Shown: positions 1-10,467, counted from the first letter of the stretch. The stretch is DNA of 64,000 nt from Adiantum capillus-veneris (GCA_014529385.2 CM043964.1:107014087-107078086); one strand, 5' to 3'. The notes: a model not told the origin generated them from the sequence alone. A program made the numbers and translations.

Positions 1-411
1 GGAGATATTCTCGATCCCGGTTCTACCTTTAATTTTTTTATTTTAAATTTATTTATTATTATTAATTTTTTTTTAAAAGGATAAGGTCGCCGCGGCCTGC
101 GCGAGAGCACACATACACACTCTATTGACCTACTTCTAACTAATACACCTACTGTTATACACTAACACACTCTATTAGCTCTCACAGATCTACTTCCTAC
201 TTACTATACATTACATTACACAGAAAACTAACAACCTTAATACACAGAGAATAAACACAGTACCTTTGAAAACTCCATTAACAAAAAAAATACACAGTAT
301 AACACAAAATCCTTCTTCTTAACACACACACCCTCATTCCTTACCTTTCTTACAATTGAAATTGCACCACAAAAGAAGCACAGAGTGCCATTCAAGCTTA
401 GTGTATGGCAT
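1..411 (-). other. Internal leader of an off-window minus-strand LTR element (E7)
   Basis: This stretch lies just downstream, on the minus strand, of a primer binding site at 412-429, so it should be the untranslated leader of a retroelement whose coding part lies beyond the left edge. It is AT-rich with many ACAC runs. No ORF with a recognisable domain was seen; the small minus-strand ORF at 237-458 crosses the PBS and is treated as chance. Confidence 0.45.
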
Positions 412-429
412 TCCCCGGCAACGGCACCA
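412..429 (-). promoter_or_regulatory. Primer binding site of E7 (tRNA-Asp-like)
   Basis: The minus strand reads TGGTGCCGTTGCCGGGGA. This matches the familiar plant PBS TGGCGCCGTTGCCGGGGA except for one C-to-T change. It sits four bases from a TG dinucleotide at 434 that would be the complementary CA end of a minus-strand LTR. Sequence match and position are seen; tRNA identity is from general knowledge. Confidence 0.6.
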
Positions 430-670
430 AAAATGTGCGCGTATGTCGCACGTGTCAATGCAAGGAACTTGCTGATACACTACGTGCGAGCCACAAATGG
501 CTCCAAGCACACAACAAGGCTAAACTAGAAAGCTCAAAGATGGCGTTGGTGTGTCACTCACCGCTCTACGCTTCCTGGCGTGGAGGATTCCTCGCCGTGA
601 AGAAGAGGGAGACGCCGCTATGCCGTGCTCAACCGCCTCGCCGCCGTCGTGCCGCCACAATGCTTGATCG

Positions 671-672
<2 letters not shown>

Positions 673-732
<60 letters not shown>
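673..732. repeat. (CT)30 microsatellite inside the E7 LTR
   Basis: Uninterrupted CT dinucleotides for 60 bp, flanked by a short CACA run. It lies about 110 bp downstream, on the minus strand, of the TATA box at 841-850. The open reading frames through it are low-complexity artefacts. Confidence 0.95.
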
Positions 733-735
<3 letters not shown>

Positions 736-840
736 GCATACACACACACACAAGGAGATGAAGAAGAAGAAGATCGAGATGGAGTAAGAGCACTCTTCAA
801 TTGCACAAATGAGAGAATGAGTGAATGTAGGTTTAGTTAA

Positions 841-850
841 CTTTTATATG
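841..850 (-). promoter_or_regulatory. TATA box of the E7 LTR
   Basis: The minus strand reads CATATAAAAG. It is placed as expected for an LTR promoter, upstream of the (GA)n tract and the PBS. The assignment is by motif and position only. Confidence 0.4.
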
Positions 851-1460
851 AGCTCGCCCCATTCACACTTGGACGCCCATGCTTAGTTCCAGTTAGAGTG
901 CGCCTCTCATCGACGATCACTCTTACCCTTTTCTTATTGGTCCGTGAGCCGTAACGATTAACACCCTAACATAATAGAACCATTCCGTACCATCAGATGA
1001 TCATTCGGCTGGGGTCAAGGGGGTCCTCAGTAGAGAATTAGGGTTTTTTGGGAACGGCCAGAATTCTGACCTGACTCCGCACATGGCTTGCTAATGAGGC
1101 TCATATACAATGTATTTGATTGGTTTGGAGAAATCCATCAAGTAAAGCCCTTGAAAAGCGAAAAATAGCTCGAAGGTTACAAAGTGTCAATTTCGACATA
1201 CGAGGCCAAACTGACTCCAAATGAGCCAAAATTGGAGAGGTAGCTTCACGATGAGGTTACAGACAAGTCTAAAGCCTCGAAGTTGCCGACCAACCTAACA
1301 GTCAGAGTAATCACAAAAAATGGTGAATTCAGAGTCGATAGAGCACAAAGTGGTGCCGGCATGACCCAAACTTGACCAAATTCAATTTAGGACTTGTATT
1401 AGGTGTATGAAATATGTTTAGGTCAAAATTTATGTGAAATGCAAAGTTTCTGTCACTGTT

Positions 1461-1482
1461 GTATATAATCACGATTATTTAC
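1461..1482. repeat. Palindrome copy 1 (degenerate)
   Basis: A 22-bp palindrome related to the copy at 2020-2041 with two substitutions. One converts the central TCGCGA to TCACGA, a CpG-loss change. Confidence 0.7.
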
Positions 1483-1724
1483 TTTTGTAACATTTTTTCA
1501 TGGAAATTGTCAATTCACCTCACCTATCATGTGTACACACCTATTGCATGCCGAAAATCAAGTATGAGCTAAAATGACCACCCTTTACTTGCAAAATTAC
1601 CAAAAAACGCCAAAATTTGGGTTATGAGCAACTTTTTTTAATCCAAAGCACCTCATAATTTATACCCAAGGTCTATACCATGCCTAGAATCATTCTATGC
1701 CAAAAAATGTCATTTTGGGAAGAA

Positions 1725-1750
1725 AAGTTAATAATCGCGATTATTTACTT
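1725..1750. repeat. Palindrome copy 2
   Basis: A 26-bp palindrome with one mismatched pair. The inner AATAATCGCGATTATT (1730-1745) is perfect. Confidence 0.85.
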
Positions 1751-2019
1751 TTTGGCCAAAATGGGGCAATTTTGAAAATTTGTCATCATACATCCAAAGT
1801 ACATGATGTGATAAGCCCACTAGCCAATTTTGAGTCAATTTGGATTTCAAAATCTTAAATTTCCTTTATATCTACTGTTTTAGAGACCTAAAGCCAAAAT
1901 CTGGTACCATTTTCACCCTGTACATCCAAATGAACCCAAATTTCCCTCAGAGCATGTAATTGGCACACACTTCAAGCCTATAAAGCCAAAATTGCAAAAA
2001 AGTTGAAATTTTTCCAGCT

Positions 2020-2041
2020 GTAAATAATCGCGATTATTTAC
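2020..2041. repeat. Palindrome copy 3 (perfect, 22 bp)
   Basis: A perfect 22-bp palindrome with arms GTAAATAATCG and CGATTATTTAC. It starts 295 bp after copy 2. Confidence 0.9.
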
Positions 2042-2230
2042 TTTGGTTGCAAATTTTTGTTTTGACCATACAGATTTGTTCCTTGCATGATTTTATGCAT
2101 CTTTGCTTGTTCAAAAATTGATTTGAAGCAATTTGGACCAGATTAGATCAGCATTTCAGTGTAAAAGGACATTCTGGAGAAAAATCTGACAACTCCGCTA
2201 ACTTTGCACTCTATTCACTGAACAGGAGCA

Positions 2231-3196
2231 ATGCAAGCCGTGGAGAAGGCCAAGAAGAAGTTAAACCAAAAGGAGAAAGTTCAAGAACTGTCCCCGTCTC
2301 AACTGGACCCCGAGTCAGTAAACGCAGCAAAGGCATCTTATCTTTCTAAAGAGCAGTTAGAAGAACACCACACCACGGTCTTCACGGGAAGATTTAAGAG
2401 TGAAGAAGGGCATCCGGTGGAGTTGCAGCTCTTGCCCAAAGAGGTTTATGATGTCGCAGCAAAGCCAGAAACCAAAGAGGCTAACGGCAGGTTGGGACTT
2501 CGACACTTCTATGAACAAGAGCCCTGCGGAGTAGACTTTTAGAAAGCTTACAAGCTTCTGTCCACCATCAAGGAAGACGAAACTGCCCAACTCTCGAACA
2601 ACCAAAATAAGGTAGAGGTTGTGATTACAAAGGAAATAGTGGCAGAGGCACTCATATTGTCCACTAAAGGGATGACCATGCGAAAAAGAGATAGGAAAAT
2701 AGCGAGCACGTTTACAAAGGAAACAGTTGCGGCTACATTTGCTGATCTCATCTACAAGCAGGTGGAAGAGCCAACCCATCTGTACCATCAACATTTCCAT
2801 TTTTTGGCAAAAATGCCACCAAGGTACACGACACCAAATCACGCCCTGGCCACCACTTTTACACAAGTTCTGAAGTCAACCACCAAACAACCTGTGGACC
2901 ACGCGCAATATGTGTTAACAACATCGAAGGCCACCAAGAAGGAGGGAAAGATAACCTACTTGGGCGCACCTGAAGTCTTGACCAGAATAGCCTATCATGC
3001 CATCGGCATGGTCGACAACCTACCGCATGCCCCGGATCAGAACACATGGATCTTGGCAGCTCCACCCTCTCCAAGATCTACAAGATCTGGTAAGTGATCA
3101 TTTAAATCAGGTGATGAATCCGATGACAGTTCATCCGAGCAGCATAGTAGTGAAATCTTTGACAACAACGAAAAAAAACGAGCTAGGAGGGAATAA
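2231..3196 (+). pseudogene. Decayed ORF of unknown function, possibly gag-position ORF of a retroelement
   Basis: One frame stays open from ATG 2231 to TAA 3194-3196 (about 321 codons) except for TAG at 2540-2542 and TGA at 3095-3097. Coding character continues past both stops. The middle is lysine-rich. The tail after the second stop is strongly acidic and then basic (DESDDSSSEQ, then KKRARRE). The first part contains HHTTVFTGRFKSEEGHPVEL. No zinc knuckle, protease or other motif that I recognise is present. The palindromic leader upstream and the truncated gypsy element downstream suggest a retroelement origin. The family is unknown to me; a host gene fragment remains possible. Confidence 0.5.
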
Positions 3197-3340
3197 ATGA
3201 AGTGAAAAGTTGTGGCTACCCACCAAGGGGAGCCAGCTCAAAAGCAAGCAAGTTTTGAAAGAGAAAAATAGGCATATCATTGCACTAGGCAAGCGCAGGG
3301 AAAACACCCAGAAAAGTGGGTACCCACCGGCTTGAATTTA
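3197..3340. other. Spacer between unknown ORF and truncated element E6
   Basis: Non-coding. It contains a perfect 12-bp palindrome GTGGGTACCCAC at 3316-3327. Related GTGGG...CCCAC purine/pyrimidine strings occur at the 3' end of E1 near 28778, so this could be a retroelement 3'-end remnant. Confidence 0.3.
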
Positions 3341-4268
3341 ATTGCCCACCTAGGCTTTGCAACCTGGCCAAACCTTCAATTACCTTTTCTAAGTGTGAAA
3401 TGCGAGAGCTATATATACAAAAATCATCAATGAATACTCTTATGGATGTTCCAAAGAATGGCTGAAAGACATATGTGACATATCTTTGGAATGTGGTAGC
3501 TGCATTTGTGAGACCGAATGGCATACAGATCCCATGGCGTGATGAAAGTGGTTTTTAGCTGATCTTCCAAGGATATGCGTATTTGAAAATATCCAGAATA
3601 ACCATCACACACGGTGTAGCATTCAAAACCCGCTACTTCATTCAAAATTTCATCCAAGAAAGGAAGAGGAAAGTGGTCTCTCTTTGTAGCTGCATTTAGT
3701 GGTTTGTAGTCAACGCAGACCCTCCACTTACCATTCTTTTTAGGCGTCACTACTACGGGTGATACCCATTCTGAGTTTTCTATAGTGTAGATAACCCTGC
3801 TTCCAGCAGCTTCCTTACCTCAACTAGGAGTGCCTTTTCTTGTATGACCCCCAGTCGTCGTAGCTTTTGCACCACTGGTTTTACCCCTTCCTTCAGCTTA
3901 ATATGATGTTCCACCATTGTAATACCTGTGATTCTTTCATAGTTGTCAATGAACAGGTCAGGAAATCCCATTAACCTTTGCAAAAAACTATCTTTCTCCT
4001 CAAGTGTTAATTCTGTGGACAACATACCCTTCAACCTACTTTCTCCTAGGCCAAGTGATTTTCTCTCCTTTTCATTGCGTTGCCCTTCTGGTGATGGATC
4101 ACCAGTTGTGCTTACCCTTTGTGGATATTTTATGATGATACCCATCACATCGATGGAACTATCACTTTCATCGGTGGATGTGGTCTCCTCCTCAGAAGTG
4201 GAAGACTCGCTCGTGGTTTCATCTGTTGATGTTTCTAAATCCATTTGCTTCTGCTTGCCAGTCTTCAT
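3341..4268 (-). pseudogene. pol: E6 acidic linker and partial reverse transcriptase
   Basis: A serine/threonine/glutamate-rich linker (4268-4140) leads into the RT N-terminus (LRRLGVIQEKALLVEV). Frameshifts near 3790 and 3560 break the frame. RT motifs are visible in pieces: TPKKNGKWRVCVDYKPLN, CDGYSGYFQI, MPFGLTNAATTFQ and the catalytic FIDD (FIDDFCIYSS). Homology ends after GGQLN at about 3341 and unrelated sequence follows, so the thumb, RNase H and integrase are lost. Confidence 0.85.
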
Positions 4269-5019
4269 GTTGTAGTAGATTGTGTCTCCCCTTTCTTACC
4301 AGTCATGCGTAGAAGGCCAGTGCCCCAGTCCTGTTTTGCCTTCATGGCCCTCAACCATGGCCTTCCCATGATTAATGGATAGCCCTCCCCCTTAGTAGGC
4401 ATTACAAAAACATATACCTCTACCTTAGTGTTGAAAGCTTTATCTTCACAGATCTTACCACACCTACACACTTTACTTTTGTGTTGTTTGCCATCTTTGC
4501 CTTGCATGGAGAAGGCTTGTCAACCTCGAGCCCGAACTGAAGCATCATACCTTCGCTCATCACACAGATTTGTGCACCTCCATCAATGTAGGTGTTTCCA
4601 ACCCTCTTTTCTTTTATGCTGACATCGACAAGTGGAAGGATGTCATCCATGTTGCAACCTGAAATTGCTCCGGCTACCTTTGCTTTGGAGCGTCTTGTAC
4701 TTACCATTTTGGACCATTGCTGCCTTACCTTTGGTGCGAGATGTAGCAGTTGTGGCCATGTAGTCTTTGGTACTTTCTTTGCCACATCCAACGTTAGATC
4801 ATAGGGCTTAGAACTTTTCCCTAACTGGAAGTCAGTGATGCCTACTCTCTGTCGTGTCATGGATGGCCTCTTGCTAGTCTCTCCTTTCATGCTTCTCTCA
4901 TCATCTGATTGTGTAGATTTTTCCCTCCTAACTCTTTTCACAATCATGGCTTCAAATGGTTCTACAAAGGTTACCTTCTCTTTACCCTTATCCCTCTCCT
5001 TTACTCTGGGTGGATCCAC
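4265..5019 (-). pseudogene. pro: E6 aspartic protease region (frameshifted)
   Basis: The minus-strand frame 5019-4420 carries a basic linker and then NTYIDGGAQICVMS, the position of the aspartic protease active site. The triad is D-G-G rather than D-S/T-G. The second protease motif (PLIMGRPWLRAMKAKQDWG) is in the overlapping frame 4507-4265, so a frameshift lies near 4430. The same D-G-G occurs in E1, which suggests a family trait rather than one mutation. Confidence 0.75.
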
Positions 5020-5058
5020 TACTACGGCCTTTTCTTTCTCTTCTAGCCTTATGATGTT

Positions 5059-6057
5059 TACAGGGCGATCAGGTGGTGGTGCCGATGGAAGAGGTTGAAT
5101 GGATGCTTGTGGTGGTGCCTAGGGTGGGCGTAGAATTTGTGTTGGTGGGGCTGGTGCTCGGGGTGGGGGTGTTCTTTCTCTAGGGGGTGATAGTTGGTTC
5201 CTCCTACCTCCTCTATTATAGTTTTGTCGTGGTTTGGGACAGTAGTACATACGGTGACCATCTTCTCTGCAGTTGTAGCAGTGATACTCCCTGTTTTGTC
5301 GTCATGCTGTTCCTGGGTCTTGATCTCTTTCTTGATTCCTTCCTTGCTGCATTAAGTGGACAGACAAATTCTGCAGTTGGTCAGTAGTATGGGTCAACAT
5401 ATCTTGCTGATCATCTCTTACCCCATGAGCCGGTGGTGGTGGTGGGATGGTGGTTGTCTTGGTTGTTGGTCGGCGCGATGTTCCTGCTTGTGTTGACTCG
5501 GTTTCTTTGGCTTTCATTCGCAGCTTCTTGTCCTTAAGGCGAGCAATCTCGACGGCTAACTCGTATGTAGCCGGGAATCTACCCTTCACCTTCTCCTTGA
5601 AAAGCAGCCATAAGCCATGTGTGAACCGGTCTTTCTTTAGGAAATTGGGTGCAACTTCCCCCCTTGCCAGTGACTCAACCCATCGTTCCCACAAATCCAC
5701 AAATTTGGTCTCATAGGTGGAATATTCAAAAAGACCCTCCTGCTTCAAGTATCTCAACTTGTCCCACAACTTCTCTGAAGTGGTACCTTCTCCAAAATGC
5801 CTCTTAAATGCAGTTTTTAAGGGCTCCCAGTCATCCTTAGTTGCTTGTGGAAGTGCATTGTACCATGACCTAGCTTCTAGCTTCATGAGATGCTTAAAGA
5901 TTCTAACCCGGGATTCATTTGTATCTTTGTTGCTCACTACACATGCTACTTCAAAGTCATCTAGGAAGTCTGTTACCAAATCCTTCCCCTTCTTTCCTTT
6001 AAATTTTGGAAATGCTACACTTGCCATGATTACTGAGAGAGAGCTAGAAAGACACAC
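5059..6057 (-). pseudogene. gag: E6 gag with CCHC zinc knuckle (broken)
   Basis: The likely start is the ATG at 6025-6027 (MASVAFPKFKG); an upstream in-frame start at 6057 adds ten residues. The first about 200 residues are a retrotransposon gag domain (RVRIFKHLMKLEARSWYNAL, then KTAFKRHFGEG). A basic, proline-rich tail follows. A stop near 5302 precedes an in-frame CX2CX4HX4C knuckle (CYNCREDGHRMYYC, near 5250-5285), so the original protein continued past it. Gag forms the particle and packages element RNA. The stop follows a GCA codon and could be a decayed CGA. Confidence 0.8.
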
Positions 6058-6109
6058 TGCTTAGCTTGCATTTTTTTTTCTTTTTCTTTACAAGGAGGTG
6101 TGTATACCC

Positions 6110-6117
6110 TTTTATAC
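6110..6117 (-). promoter_or_regulatory. TATA-like box just upstream of E6 gag
   Basis: The minus strand reads TATAAAAG about 83 bp upstream of the gag ATG at 6027. No LTR end or PBS was recognised between them. It could be a remnant of a rearranged LTR promoter or chance in AT-rich DNA. Confidence 0.3.
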
Positions 6118-6120
6118 TAG

Positions 6121-7857
6121 TGATTGTCATTTTTCGGCTCTCATAAAATAATTTTAAGAAGCCACTTCACCCCACAAAAACACCCTAGCACAATGACTAG
6201 GCTCGCTTTTTCATTATAAATAGTGTGCATGCGTTTAGGTTTTTATCATATTTTTTTTATATCAAATCATTGAGCGAGTCATTGGGCTAGGAGACCAAAA
6301 AAATAAAATTATAATATTACGGTCCTCTTTACATGTAAATATTTTTTATCAAATAAAGGACCTAAGTATAAAGGATTTTTTTCAAAAAAAATTATATTTA
6401 TATAAATATATATTCCTAGGTGTGCGTTATCAGGCCTAAGTATGCTAGCTTCCATCGCGTGTCATTTCTTATACATATTTTACTATCATTCTATCCCTTA
6501 AGCTCAACTCACACAAGCCTTGAAAAACCTTTATGTGACTTCATTGTAAAATTCACCAATAACCTTATCGGCTCCGTCATATTTTTTCCATCCCTCCCAG
6601 TTAAATATTCACAAGTACATAGATTTTATCTTCAAATAAATTCCATGAATTATTCAAAGGAGAGAATAATTGAGGGTCCCTTCCCTCATGATTTTCCTCC
6701 TTTTATTTTATATATTTTTTGCCACCATACATCCCATGTGTCCATTTTTCATGACTAGCTAGCCTATCTTCTTACCCCACAAGTATATATTATATTTGAT
6801 ACTTATCCTATACCATACATGTGTGCAATCTCCTTGGCAATATTAGGTCATGGTTGATGTATGGGGGGCTCACTTGGAAGACTACAAAGGAAAAAGAATC
6901 AAATAGTGGCCCACTATTTGCTTTATTAGGTGCGGCAGGGACAACTTTTTGCTCGAGTTTCGGCACCTTCTTATGATCCAAATTTGAGGATACTTCCAAA
7001 AGACAAAACGTAGCTCGTGAGCTGAAGTATTTTCCATAACTTTTTCAGAAATTTTGAAGTCAAGGGAGATTTTACATGAAAATTATGGCCGACTTCAAAA
7101 CTGCCACCTCATACATCCAAAAAATCTTCCTATTTCTCTCACCCTTCCACACACCTACTCACTCTTACACACTCCTCCCTCTCCTTCCCACTCCCAAACC
7201 TGCAACTCCCATGTCCTATTCACCCTCTTCACCATTGCCACTTCTCTCACACCTCCATAGCCTTCATCCTCCATTTCTATACCCCCAGGTGCTTCCCTTT
7301 CTCTCTACATATATGTCCATATTACCATATTCTCTTCAGCTTTGTAAAGAACTTCAAAAAATCAGCAAAAATCCAAGGTTAACCTCTACAAATGAAGGCT
7401 TTTATCATGAATTTTCCAAGGTTTGAGGATAACATAGCTTCATCGACACGCGCTACTTCGCCATGCTGACCGCTTCTTCTACCAGTGCTGTAAAGAGGTG
7501 AATGTCAACTTCTCCAAGCTTCAACCTTGCTTTACAAGCCTATCCCTTCTCTAACTTTTCTCATCATATATCTCACCATTTGGTGAATGATTTTGTAAAT
7601 ATTTTGTAGTGATAATTACTAACTACTAATCACTAACTTTATTGTAAAATGCACCCTCTACTAGAGTAGGGACTCCCAAATTATTCACTCAATCCTCTCT
7701 CCTTTCATCCTCAATAATTCTCTTCTCTTGAGACCACATCCATGTGACTCAAAGGATAAGAGAGACCCACCCTCATTAAAAAAAATAAAATATGCATAAT
7801 CTTTGATTTCTTCAAATAAACTTGATTAGGTCTAATCCTAATCGGGGCTTCTAAAAC
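6121..7857. other. Non-coding AT-rich region
   Basis: No convincing gene in about 1.7 kb. The sequence is AT-rich with a pyrimidine-rich stretch at about 7120-7320 (many CTCTC, CCTCC and CACTC runs) that opens frames in several phases; these are not believable proteins. I see no LTR boundaries, PBS or tRNA. Confidence 0.5.
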
Positions 7858-7867
7858 CTATAAATAG
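7858..7867 (+). promoter_or_regulatory. Consensus TATA box, candidate Pol II promoter
   Basis: CTATAAATAG followed by AGCCCTTCTCTCCC and then a CA-rich stretch matches a classic plant core promoter. The roughly 650 bp downstream hold no recognisable protein. This may be an unrecognised LTR promoter or a host promoter whose gene was interrupted. Confidence 0.4.
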
Positions 7868-8546
7868 AGCCCTTCTCTCCCTTGTAAATTATCACATGAT
7901 CACACTACACCACACCATTCTCAACATAACACACCACTCTTCAAGCCTAGTTGTGTAGAGTGTGTGCATTGTGAGTGCTCTATTCCATCACTACACATAG
8001 GTGCATGGAGCAGCTTGAAGTTAGTTATGCCATCTAGAGGAGTGGAGTGATACTATACTCTGCAATCACACTTGTAGCCTACTCTTGTCCATAAATAAGA
8101 TTCATATTTTTGGGTGCAATTGTATGCTGCAACTACGACTCTTCTCTCCAAATTGACTTGATAAGTTGGATCATCAGGTGGTTGAAGGTATATTGTCCTT
8201 GAAGTTTGTTGTGCCATTTCATGCTTGGTGGTTTGAGGGCTTGTTGAATTGTTTTCCTAAAAAGTCAATTGTAAGAGGGTGCTTGGTGAGAGGGCTCCCG
8301 TGACCCTAAGACAATTTGTGTATTGGCAACAAGGTCAAGTTTTTTGTTGTCTCTCTATTTCTCATCAAGCTTTGTGTGCATCTAGTCTTTAAGGCTAAGA
8401 CTGAGTTGCTCAAGTTGATTTGTGCTCTTTACCTCTCTCTGGCGTGGCGAATGTTGTGTTTGGTGTGTGTGGCTATCTTGCATTCCCCTCTCTTTGTGCG
8501 TTTGAGTACAAGGAGATATCACGTGCGTCCTAGTTCGCATCTACAA
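7868..8546. other. Possible transcribed leader, nothing recognised
   Basis: It follows the TATA box at 7858. T- and G-rich, with no ORF of recognisable family; the small plus-strand ORF at 8316-8603 is Leu/Cys-rich and treated as chance. Confidence 0.4.
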
Positions 8547-9242
8547 CTAGGTGGTGCCCCTTTTCTTGTTTGGTTTCTGGTTGTGGGTTGTTGTTGTCTC
8601 TGATTGTGCTTGCCTCAGCCCTATTTGAGCAGCACGGGAGCCTCGAAGGGTGTTTAGAGGCCGCTCTTCTTGTTGCCTGCCCCGAACCGCCTCACTAGGA
8701 CAGATTAGAACCTCAAACGGTACATTGCCTTCTACCAAAGGTAAGACAAATGGCTGATCTGATGCCAGAACCTCAAAAAAATGCTCCCCACCCAGCATGG
8801 TGTCGATGACGTGCTGGTAGTGAGCCTTCAAGTCCAGTATTACCTTGATTGAGCGTACTCGTGTCGGTATGTGTGATCTATCTTGAGGTAGGTTGTACTG
8901 ATTCATGTGAAGCTTAGAGGTGTTTAGTCACTGTCCAAGCTTGTGGGAGAGGGTGGTGTTTTTTCTTGAGAAAAATTCAGTAGATCCCTACTCTCTCTAG
9001 TGAGAGCATGAGCAAATGCTTCCATTATCTTTGGTGTAGCATCAGGTGCGACTTGGAAACTGACTATGATAATTACCTCAGTGACTTGAGCTACTTGATT
9101 CTTGAAGTAGAATAGTGTTGATTCTCTATTGTGCAGATCTCCCTCCATCTTGTTGTTACGGGTTGGTTGTACGTTGCGGACATGGTTTCGACCTTCTCCT
9201 TCTTCTTCTTGGCACCCAGCCTATGTATATCCAATGAGTTTG
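8547..9242 (-). pseudogene. Decayed minus-strand ORF of unknown family flanking E1
   Basis: Three minus-strand frames read almost end to end: 9240-9091 (SLDIHRLGAKKKKEKVETM), 9148-8924 (VAQVTEVIIIVSFQVAPDATP) and 8906-8547 (IKVILDLKAHYQHVIDTMLG). One frameshift near 9095 and a stop near 8924 separate them. I recognise no domain. The region lies directly against the left end of E1, and a second decayed ORF on the same strand lies against its right end (31217-31960), so E1 may have inserted into a longer minus-strand gene or older element. Confidence 0.35.
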
Positions 9243-9246
9243 GCGT
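9243..9246. repeat. Target-site duplication of E1 (left; partner 31217-31220)
   Basis: GCGT precedes the TG at 9247 and follows the CA ending at 31216. Only 4 bp match, whereas 5 is usual. A longer similar string (TGAGTTTGGCGT) occurs in both flanks, so the exact target is ambiguous. Confidence 0.5.
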
Positions 9247-10203
9247 TGGTGCAGCTAAAGTTGGTCGAAGATAGCAGGTGGTCAATGCCAGGCAAAGGGA
9301 GAAATCGAGTGCAGTGCAGAAGGCTAGGGCAGGTGCCAAGGCCCTTGGCAACTGAAGGATAGCGGGAAATTATGCCTGATGCGGTTTTTTAGGCCAAAAG
9401 TGCAACGGAATGGTCCAGTTGGGATGGCAGGTCAAGATGTCCGAAGTGCCAAGTCAAAGCTCTAGAATGTGGAGTTCAGCGTGCTCTAGAAGCCGATCCA
9501 GATGGCTCTTCAAACGGAGCCCCGGTGTGCAAGATATTGCAGTTTAAAGAAAGAGTATGAAGGAGATCCCAACGGATAGGACAGCTGGGGACAGGTGGCC
9601 CAGGTAGACGTGAGTGGATACATGTGTAGAGCTCAAGTTGTGGAGCATGCCAGTCTTCTCGGATCGCAAATCAAAGCTCTGGATAGCAAGTTAAGGTCAG
9701 TTGAAGATTTTTCGGGGGCCGGGTCTGAGCCCACTTGACCGCATTGGAAAATGTGCCATTTGGCAGTTTTTGAGCCTCGCCAAAGTTCTCGGTGGAGGGG
9801 TGCATCATGTGGAGCTAGCACAAATCAACGGTGCCTCAATCGGACACTCGGTCAGTTAGAGGTGGCAGGACAAAGTCGGGAGGTAATGCAGAGAGGAAAG
9901 TAGCAGATGCCTTTTGGCATTTTTTACGACCTCGGATGACAGCCTTGGGAATATCAAAGTGGGACCAGAAGCAATTAGTTTAAAGATAAACACGGTGGAT
10001 TTCGGAAGGGTTTGACGGGCACTGCATAGGCCAATTGAGCAGGGCATAGCAGAGTACCCAGTGCAAGCAAAAAAGGGAAGTCTTTTCTAGTTTAAAAAAT
10101 GGTTTCTGAAGGCCTTGGGGGCCATTGTAGGGAGGTTCTCCCGGGGACCGCCACATGGTAGTGTAAAGTCCCCCATGGGGGCGCGCAGGTGAGAATTCCG
10201 GGG

Positions 10204-10210
10204 TATAAAG
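10204..10210 (+). promoter_or_regulatory. First TATA box of the E1 LTR
   Basis: TATAAAG within CCGGGGTATAAAGGCTGG, repeated in the 3' LTR at 29926-29932. It lies about 290 bp upstream of the (AG)n tract. Confidence 0.5.
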
Positions 10211-10430
10211 GCTGGAGTGTAGCCCCATTGGGGTAATGTGAAGTGAAAGAGCTCTTTGAGCTCGTGGGATATGGCGGAAAGCGCCGGTGGTGCTGCGCAG
10301 GCGGAGGTTGGGCGATTTTGGCAGTGGCGCGCGCGCCCGTGCGGGGGTGTAAGTAGTGGCGCGAGGACGTGGCGCGAGACAGGGGCAGTTACCACGGGCG
10401 CATGGGGCCTTGAGGTTTTAAAGAAAAAGG

Positions 10431-10467
10431 GAGGGGGCAATAGCGACATTGCTATTGCCTCCCCCCT
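10431..10467. repeat. E1 LTR hairpin 1
   Basis: The stem GGCAATAGC (from 10436) pairs with GCTATTGCC (10451-10459) around a 6-base loop, extended by G/C-rich flanks. It is conserved in the 3' LTR at about 30171-30204. Confidence 0.7.

Larger units (their letters stand above)
434..1000 (-). repeat. 5' LTR of minus-strand element E7 (right boundary uncertain)
   Basis: The left end (TGTGCGCG) abuts the PBS. Read on the minus strand, the segment has a TATA box (841-850) followed downstream by a 60-bp (GA)n tract (673-732), the same order as in the LTR of E2. The outer boundary is not defined because the partner LTR is outside the window, so 1000 is only approximate. Confidence 0.45.
1001..2230 (+). 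other. Retroelement-leader-like region with repeated palindromes
   Basis: No coding potential is visible in 1.2 kb. The segment holds three copies of a palindrome centred on TCGCGA at 1461, 1725 and 2020, the last ending 190 bp before the ORF at 2231. The layout matches the leader of element E2 at 23455-24340, so I infer that this is the leader of a retroelement whose first ORF is 2231-3196. Confidence 0.4.
3341..6057 (-). mobile_element. E6: truncated Ty3/gypsy (Tat-type) element, no LTRs seen
   Basis: Read on the minus strand, the order is gag, zinc knuckle, protease and partial reverse transcriptase. It stops abruptly at about 3341, within the RT palm/thumb region after the residues GGQLN. 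Its RT and protease resemble those of E1 (shared strings such as TPKKNGKWRVCVDYKPL and YIDGGAQ), so E6 is a relative of E1. RNase H, integrase and both LTRs are missing. Several frameshifts and stops make it non-functional. Confidence 0.85.

Noticed and set aside
3089-3118. Splice intron removing the TGA at 3095 (GTAAGT…CAG)
   Set aside because: The only nearby AG gives an intron of about 21 nt, far too short for plants; decay is simpler.
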